Below, piece after piece: positions 32,892 to 36,552 of a stretch of 36,552 nt of DNA; position 1 is the stretch's first letter; each line of letters opens with the position of its first letter. The notes under the pieces are model-generated. The model was not told the DNA's origin. It ran no database searches and saw only the letters and a program-made list of their open reading frames with translations. This DNA comes from an uncultured Verrucomicrobiota bacterium (GTDB lineage Bacteria; Verrucomicrobiota; Verrucomicrobiia; Opitutales; Opitutaceae): NCBI GenBank assembly GCA_903904685.1, contig CAIVDS010000105.1, forward strand, positions 1 through 36,552. The letters are read 5' to 3'. The position numbers were made by a program, and so were the translations under genes.

Positions 32892-33695
32892 ATGGAATCC
32901 GATTACCAGGATCGTTTTGGCGGAGTGAGCCGATTGCTGGGCGCAGCGGCGCTTGATCGTCTGCGGGCTTCGCATGTCGCCGTGGTCGGCGTGGGCGGGG
33001 TTGGCTCGTGGACGGTGGAGGCCCTCGCGCGCAGCGGAGTGGGGGCGCTGACGCTGATCGATCTCGACGACGTGTGCGTGACCAACGTGAACCGCCAGCT
33101 TCCGGCGCTCAACGGCCAGATCGGGCGTCCGAAAATCGAGGTACTCGCGGAGCGCGTGAAGTTGATCAACCCGGCGTGCCGGGTGACGACGGTGCATGCG
33201 TTTTCGACGGAGGGCACGGTGAAGGAGTTGCTTGCGCCGGGGTTCGACTGTGTGGTCGATGCGATCGATCGGATGAGCAACAAGGTCCACCTCATCGGCG
33301 AGGCGGTGCGGCGCAGAATGGGTTGTGTGACGGTGGGCTCGGCGGGCGGCAAGCGCGACACGTCAAAGATCCGCATCGGCGATCTGGGCGAGGCCTTCAG
33401 CGACGAGCTGCTGCGGCAGGTGAGAAAAAAGCTGCGACGCGACTATGGCTTCGAGCACGGCGAGGATGTAATCTTCGGCGTGCGTTGCGTGTGGTCGATC
33501 GAGGCGCCGATTTATCCGCGGGCTGACGGGACGTGTTCAAACGAGCGCGAGCCGGGCGACAACCTGCGGATCGACTGCGCGACGGGCCTCGGCTCGGCGG
33601 TGTGGATCACGGGCGCGTTTGGCCTCGCTGCAGCGCAGGAGGTCGTGGGCGTCCTGCTGGCGGGCGAGAAACAAGCACCGGTCCTGCCTAATTAA
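32892..33695 (+). CDS. tcdA: tRNA threonylcarbamoyladenosine dehydratase TcdA
   Basis: TcdA (formerly CsdL/YgdL) uses ATP to dehydrate t6A37 of ANN-decoding tRNAs to the cyclic form ct6A. The 267-residue ThiF/E1-like protein has the ATP motif GVGGVGSWTVEALARSGVG, the LIDLDDVCVTNVNRQ signature with the Arg that senses ATP, DAIDRMSNKVHLI, and the TcdA-type tail GLGSAVWITGAFGLAAA. In E. coli it works with the CsdA/CsdE sulfur pair. A SufE/CsdE-like gene lies about 0.9 kb away on the other strand, which supports a similar arrangement. It overlaps the convergent TatD gene by four bases at the 3' ends. Confidence 0.95.
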   Translation: MESDYQDRFGGVSRLLGAAALDRLRASHVAVVGVGGVGSWTVEALARSGVGALTLIDLDDVCVTNVNRQLPALNGQIGRPKIEVLAERVKLINPACRVTTVHAFSTEGTVKELLAPGFDCVVDAIDRMSNKVHLIGEAVRRRMGCVTVGSAGGKRDTSKIRIGDLGEAFSDELLRQVRKKLRRDYGFEHGEDVIFGVRCVWSIEAPIYPRADGTCSNEREPGDNLRIDCATGLGSAVWITGAFGLAAAQEVVGVLLAGEKQAPVLPN

Positions 33696-34531
33696 ATTCC
33701 AAAGAAGCACCGAAAATTGGCGTCCACTTGGGTGGTGAGATCGGCGATGGGAATGCCGAGGAGGGACGCGAGGCCGGCGTAGGCGGACTCGATGTTGCCG
33801 GGGTGGTTCACAGACGAACCGTCGAGCGCGGACGGGAGCTTGTGGGTGCGCCAGAGCTGCGGGGGGATCATCGCGGGGGCGTCGGTTTCCACGAGCAGGC
33901 GGTCGAGGGGGACGGCTTTGAAAGTCTCCTGGTGTTTCGCGTGCTTGGGATCGAGGAAGGCGCCGTTGAATGAAAAATAGGCGCCGCGTTTGGCGAAGGT
34001 TGGGACGAGTTCGTCGGGGCCTGCGTAGGCGTGGAGGAGGAAGCCGCGCTCGGGGACATTTACGCGGGCGATGATTTCGGAGAGCGCACCCCAGGCTTGC
34101 AGGCAGTGGATCGTGACGGGGCGGTTTTTGGTGCAGGCGAGGGCGAGCTGTTTGAGGAAAACTTCGCCTTGCTCGGGGAGCGGGGCGCGGCGTTGGCCGG
34201 CGAGACGCGGGTCGTCGGGGCGCGCGCTGTCGAGAATCCAGCGGTCGATACCGATCTCGCCGACGGCGGCGTGTGGGTTGGCGTCGAGGTGGGTTTTGAG
34301 ATTTTGAAACCAATCGGGGGAACGGTCGCCAGCGTCCCAGGGGTGGAGGCCGTAGCTGGGGCGGACGAAGGGGAAGCGTTGGGCGAGGGCGGTGACGCGG
34401 GGCCAGTCGGCTTCGCAGGTGCCGTTGACGACCATGAAGCCGAAGCGGGCGGGGTCCCAGGACGCGGCGATGCGGTCGAGGTGCGGGGCGAGCGTGTCGT
34501 CCTGAAGGTGGTTGTGGGCGTCGTGGAGCAC
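33692..34531 (-). CDS. TatD-family metal-dependent hydrolase
   Basis: This 279-residue TIM-barrel metallo-hydrolase carries the TatD motifs: DAHNHLQ at the start, GLHPWDAG, AVGEIGIDRW, a VTIHCLQAW segment with the histidine ligand, HAYAGPDELV and LLVETDAPAMIPPQ. TatD proteins are 3'-5' DNases/RNases or related phosphoesterases, working in DNA repair and nucleic-acid turnover. It is the last gene of a minus-strand run NERD-SufE-TatD, 67 bases after sufE copy 2. Substrate is not decidable by eye. Confidence 0.9.
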   Translation of the reverse strand: MLHDAHNHLQDDTLAPHLDRIAASWDPARFGFMVVNGTCEADWPRVTALAQRFPFVRPSYGLHPWDAGDRSPDWFQNLKTHLDANPHAAVGEIGIDRWILDSARPDDPRLAGQRRAPLPEQGEVFLKQLALACTKNRPVTIHCLQAWGALSEIIARVNVPERGFLLHAYAGPDELVPTFAKRGAYFSFNGAFLDPKHAKHQETFKAVPLDRLLVETDAPAMIPPQLWRTHKLPSALDGSSVNHPGNIESAYAGLASLLGIPIADLTTQVDANFRCFFGI

Positions 34532-34598
34532 GCGGGAGGGAAGTCGAAGGACGGACTGGGAGGGAGAAAGAGAAGGATAAAGAGGAACGAGAAAGATT

Positions 34599-35000
34599 TT
34601 ATCGGGCGAGGGACTTGATGCGGGCGCGGACGGCGGTGAGGCCGTTTTGGCGGGTGGGGGTCAGGTCTTGGAGGAGGCCGAGCGCGGAGAGGATGACCGG
34701 TTCGGTGGCGATCACTTCGGCGAGGAGAGCGTTGTCGTAAAGTTCGACGAGGAGGCCGACCAATCCTTTGACGAGCGGAGATTCGGCGTCGTAGCGGAGA
34801 TGGAGGCGTCCGTCGGTGATCGTTGCGAGGAGCCACACGGAGGAGACGCAACCGGGGACGCGGTGGGCGTCGGTTTTTTCGTCGGAGGGGAGCGGTGGGC
34901 GTCGGCGTGCGTGGGCGACGACGGCGGCGAGGCGTTCTTGCCGATCCTCGATGATGGCGAAGTCTTCGATGAGCCGGGTCTGTTTTTCGGCGACGGTCAT
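34599..35000 (-). CDS. SufE-family sulfur acceptor, copy 2 (CsdE-like by context)
   Basis: The 133-residue protein matches SufE: an N-terminal RLIEDFAIIEDRQERLAAVV, the sulfur-accepting cysteine in RVPGCVSSVWLLATITDG, LVKGLVGLLVELYDNA and the end LTPTRQNGLTAVRARIKSL. It diverges from sufE copy 1 at 7661-8086, so it is a paralogue and not a duplicate. It sits 12 bases behind the NERD gene and near tcdA, as CsdE sits beside CsdL/TcdA in E. coli, hence the suggestion that it serves a CsdA-like desulfurase. No desulfurase is in the window. Start ATG follows the NERD stop. Confidence 0.88.
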   Translation of the reverse strand: MTVAEKQTRLIEDFAIIEDRQERLAAVVAHARRRPPLPSDEKTDAHRVPGCVSSVWLLATITDGRLHLRYDAESPLVKGLVGLLVELYDNALLAEVIATEPVILSALGLLQDLTPTRQNGLTAVRARIKSLAR

Positions 35001-35012
35001 GGAGCGTTGGAA

Positions 35013-35897
35013 TTAAAATTCCACGTCGCGGCAGCGGGCTTCGAGCTGACGGGCGACGAGGTCGATCTGGTCGGCGGTGAGCGTCGGTGCGCCGCGCAGG
35101 GCGACGGCGGCGGGGATTTGCTTGGGGTTGAGAACGGTGACGATGCCGCGCGCGCGGGTGATGACCATCCAGCCGGGGAAGGTGAGGATGGGCTGCACGG
35201 GGATGTCGGTGCCGAGGAGTTGGCCGAGCCACTTCTCCAACCAGCGCGCCTGGCGGAGGGCTTGGTCGAGGCCGTGGCGGTCTTCACCCCACGGGTAGGC
35301 GAGGACTTGGCCGTCGTAGATGATTTCGTGCTCGGCGAAGCCGGAGCGGGCGCGGCCTTTGCGGCGGGTTTTGGTTTCGATGGCGAAGACACCGGACGGG
35401 CCGACGATCACGTGGTCGAGGTTGAAGGGATTTTTGTCGTCGCCTGCGGGCACGTCGTGAAACACGCGGAAACCCTGCGCTTTCAGCGGGTCGAGGGCTT
35501 CGCCGACGATGCGTTCGCCGAAGTGGCCGAGGTCGTGGTTGGTCCAGCGGTCGAGGACGGCGAGGAGTCGGCGAATGGAGAAGACAAGGCTGGCGATGAG
35601 CGCAACGACCGTGATGACCAAGCCGTAGAGTTGCTGGCGGCCTTCGAGTTGGGTGGTGACCCAGAGGAAAGCGAAACTGACGGCGAGAGGGATGCCCATC
35701 GCGAAGCAAAAATACATCATCAGATTCTCGCTGAGCTCGGCGGTGCGGCGGCGAAGGGTTTCGCCGGGGCCGCGGAGGAGCTTGAAGTTGTCAGGGAATG
35801 GCCGGCGGTCTTTGCGGGTGCGGCGCTGGTAAACGCCCGCGGCGACGACCAGCCCGAAAAAAATGACGATGTAAGCGATCAGGATAAGCCAGCTCAT
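35013..35897 (-). CDS. NERD-domain membrane protein
   Basis: The 294-residue product has three membrane helices (about residues 3-23, 60-81 and 88-109) followed by a nuclease-related NERD domain (about 122-235): GHFGERIVGEAL, FNLDHVIVGPSGVFAIETKT with the Asp and Glu-x-Lys of the PD-(D/E)xK fold, and a later RWLEKWL helix. NERD proteins are widespread and their substrates are mostly unknown; several occur with DNA-processing or defence genes. Tail residues face the cytoplasm by the positive-inside rule (RRTRKDRRP after helix 1). It heads the minus-strand NERD-SufE-TatD run. Upstream of its start is 600 bases without a recognisable gene. Confidence 0.87.
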   Translation of the reverse strand: MSWLILIAYIVIFFGLVVAAGVYQRRTRKDRRPFPDNFKLLRGPGETLRRRTAELSENLMMYFCFAMGIPLAVSFAFLWVTTQLEGRQQLYGLVITVVALIASLVFSIRRLLAVLDRWTNHDLGHFGERIVGEALDPLKAQGFRVFHDVPAGDDKNPFNLDHVIVGPSGVFAIETKTRRKGRARSGFAEHEIIYDGQVLAYPWGEDRHGLDQALRQARWLEKWLGQLLGTDIPVQPILTFPGWMVITRARGIVTVLNPKQIPAAVALRGAPTLTADQIDLVARQLEARCRDVEF

Positions 35898-35981
35898 GGT
35901 TCAATCAACCACGGGCGCAGCTTGGCAGTCGAGCGCGGGTGTGCGGCGGGCGTCAGTTATCCAGACGGACAGCCCAGCCAA

Positions 35982-36041
35982 TGTAGGCCCGACCGGTGGT
36001 CGGGCTTTTCCAGAGGAACCCGACCACCGGTCGGGTCTACA
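35982..36041. repeat. REP-like inverted repeat pair
   Basis: Two 23-base arms (35982-36004 and 36019-36041) form an inverted repeat with one mismatch; each arm is itself palindromic (CCCGACC-GGT-GGTCGGG core). The 14-base spacer is TTTTCCAGAGGAAC with one flanking C. This is the shape of a REP/BIME or small MITE-like element. I cannot count genome copies from the window. Confidence 0.75.
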
Positions 36042-36090
36042 CTAACCCGCTGTAAAATCTAAAACCAAGTGGTGATGGGTATAACAACGG

Positions 36091-36137
36091 GTAGGGCGAG
36101 GCGTCCCGCCGAGCCGCGGCTCCCCGTGGAGCTCGCC
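36091..36137. repeat. GC-rich dyad region, possible second REP-like element
   Basis: A 12-bp perfect palindrome GAGCCGCGGCTC (36110-36121) lies within a G/C-rich stretch that can also pair GGAGC/GCTCC and GGCGAG/CTCGCC segments. It is likely an intergenic hairpin or repetitive element. It lies between the REP pair and the tandem array, in the same gene-free region. Confidence 0.45.
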
Positions 36138-36276
36138 GACTGCGCATATTTTGGCCTATTAAATTCACGACAAAACACTTGCGCGCCGCCGCACGGTTGT
36201 TCTTTCTCTGCGCGTCCCGTTGCCGCTCATGCACCGCCCCGCTAAAGCTCAGCCCACGTCCGCCCCGATCCGCGTT

Positions 36277-36329
36277 CTCACGGCTCACGGCTCACGGCTC
36301 ACGGCTCACGGCTCACGGCTCACGGCTCA
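36277..36329. repeat. Tandem array of CTCACGG (7 copies plus 4 bases)
   Basis: Seven perfect copies of the 7-base unit CTCACGG occupy 36277-36325, then CTCA, after which the sequence turns into a short hairpin (GGCTCA with TGAGCC at 36335-36340). It is a simple-sequence tract prone to slippage and has no CRISPR-type spacers. Confidence 0.95.
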
Positions 36330-36494
36330 TCACAGTGAGCCGGGGGTCTCCGTACCCGAACCCCATTAAGTGACTATATCCCGGCAAGGGGGGGCCTGAT
36401 GGCCGGCACGTGGGAGGGGATCTCACGTCACAGGTTCCTGGGTCCGTGGGGTGTGTGTGGGGTCGGCACCGCCAGGCGGCGTCCGTCCGGCTCC

Positions 36495-36552
36495 TCAGGC
36501 GTCGTCGTCAGAGTCCTCGCTCCCGCCGTCGAGGTCGCTCCCGCCGTCGAGG
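36495..36552 (-). CDS. 3' end of an acidic Gly/Ser/Asp repeat protein (truncated by window edge)
   Basis: On the minus strand an open frame enters from the window edge and stops at TGA (36495-36497). The visible peptide is LDGGSDLDGGSEDSDDDA, two copies of a six-residue unit (LDGGSD/E) and an acidic end. At DNA level the unit is an 18-bp perfect tandem repeat (36517-36534, 36535-36552) that may continue beyond the window. Only 18 codons are visible, so a real gene is probable but not certain. The same bases in the plus direction read as Arg-rich and are considered less likely. The flanking 36341-36494 has no other gene. Confidence 0.4.
   Translation of the reverse strand, partial: LDGGSDLDGGSEDSDDDA

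Noticed and set aside
34647-36062. A 471-codon plus-strand frame covering sufE copy 2 and the NERD gene
   Set aside because: It is antisense to two recognisable genes and its translation is low-complexity Gly/Asp/Glu/Val.
36277-36329. CTCACGG array as a CRISPR
   Set aside because: Units are 7 bases and contiguous with no spacers; this is a microsatellite.
36179-36373. Plus-strand ORF reading LTAHGSR repeats across the 7-bp array
   Set aside because: It comes from the simple repeat itself, has no upstream start context, and does not look like a real protein.
36486-36552. Arg-rich plus-strand reading at the window end (RRRRQSP-like), reminiscent of viral capsid or protamine tails
   Set aside because: It is the other frame of the same GC-rich 18-bp repeat; the minus frame ends in a proper acidic tail and stop. 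Nothing else viral is nearby.

Overview
The window reads as a chromosomal segment of a GC-rich (roughly 60-65% G+C by eye) member of the Verrucomicrobiota, most likely an Opitutaceae-type organism. This is an inference from gene content and style: an exosortase-EpsI fusion with a PEP-CTERM substrate, a GH113/GH31 carbohydrate gene set, a MurA-type enzyme followed by RuvB, and many starts with no clear Shine-Dalgarno sequence. No rRNA or taxonomic marker gene is complete enough to prove it. Gene density is high and most of the window is ordinary chromosome.

Layout. 1-1146: the 3' end of tsf with a strong terminator, a DUF983 zinc-ribbon membrane protein and tRNA-Ser(CGA). 1286-2943: a GH113-like glycosidase, then a GC-poorer stretch with one orphan ORF. 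2944-8086: a metal/Fe-S module on the minus strand (SufE, COG0523/CobW GTPase, WD40 protein, 94-aa CxxxxC protein), split by a plus-strand leucine-rich-repeat gene with an acidic tail. 8193-10515: pyruvate kinase and a WalJ-type metallo-hydrolase. 10612-12889: a three-gene pterin operon (6-pyruvoyl-tetrahydropterin synthase type, FolE2, sepiapterin-reductase-like SDR) that looks like a tetrahydrobiopterin pathway. 12894-17151 (minus): MYG1-type DHH protein, a GC-poor HNH endonuclease with homing-type repeats, ruvB, and a MurA variant. 17269-18447: an intrinsically disordered Arg/Gly-rich protein. 18714-22281: CBM9-like protein, GH31 glucosidase, dimeric dUTPase. 22365-27458: giant AsmA/DUF748 protein, YkgJ-type Cys-cluster protein and EttA in a tight operon. 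27459-32018: a self-contained exosortase locus (PEP-CTERM substrate with its own promoter and terminator, a TPR membrane protein, and an exosortase-EpsI fusion). 32073-35897: Hsp33, TcdA, TatD hydrolase, a second SufE and a NERD membrane protein. 35898-36552: non-coding and repeat-rich, with two REP-like inverted repeats, a 7-bp tandem array and, at the very edge, the 3' end of a minus-strand gene encoding an acidic Gly/Ser/Asp repeat.

The strongest biology beyond housekeeping is (i) the compact tetrahydrobiopterin-type operon, (ii) the one-substrate exosortase locus with a dyad inside its promoter, (iii) two SufE paralogues, one next to TcdA in the manner of the E. coli Csd system, (iv) the disordered RG-rich protein, and (v) a MurA that lacks one conserved active-site arginine. 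I saw no CRISPR array, prophage, insertion sequence or rRNA.
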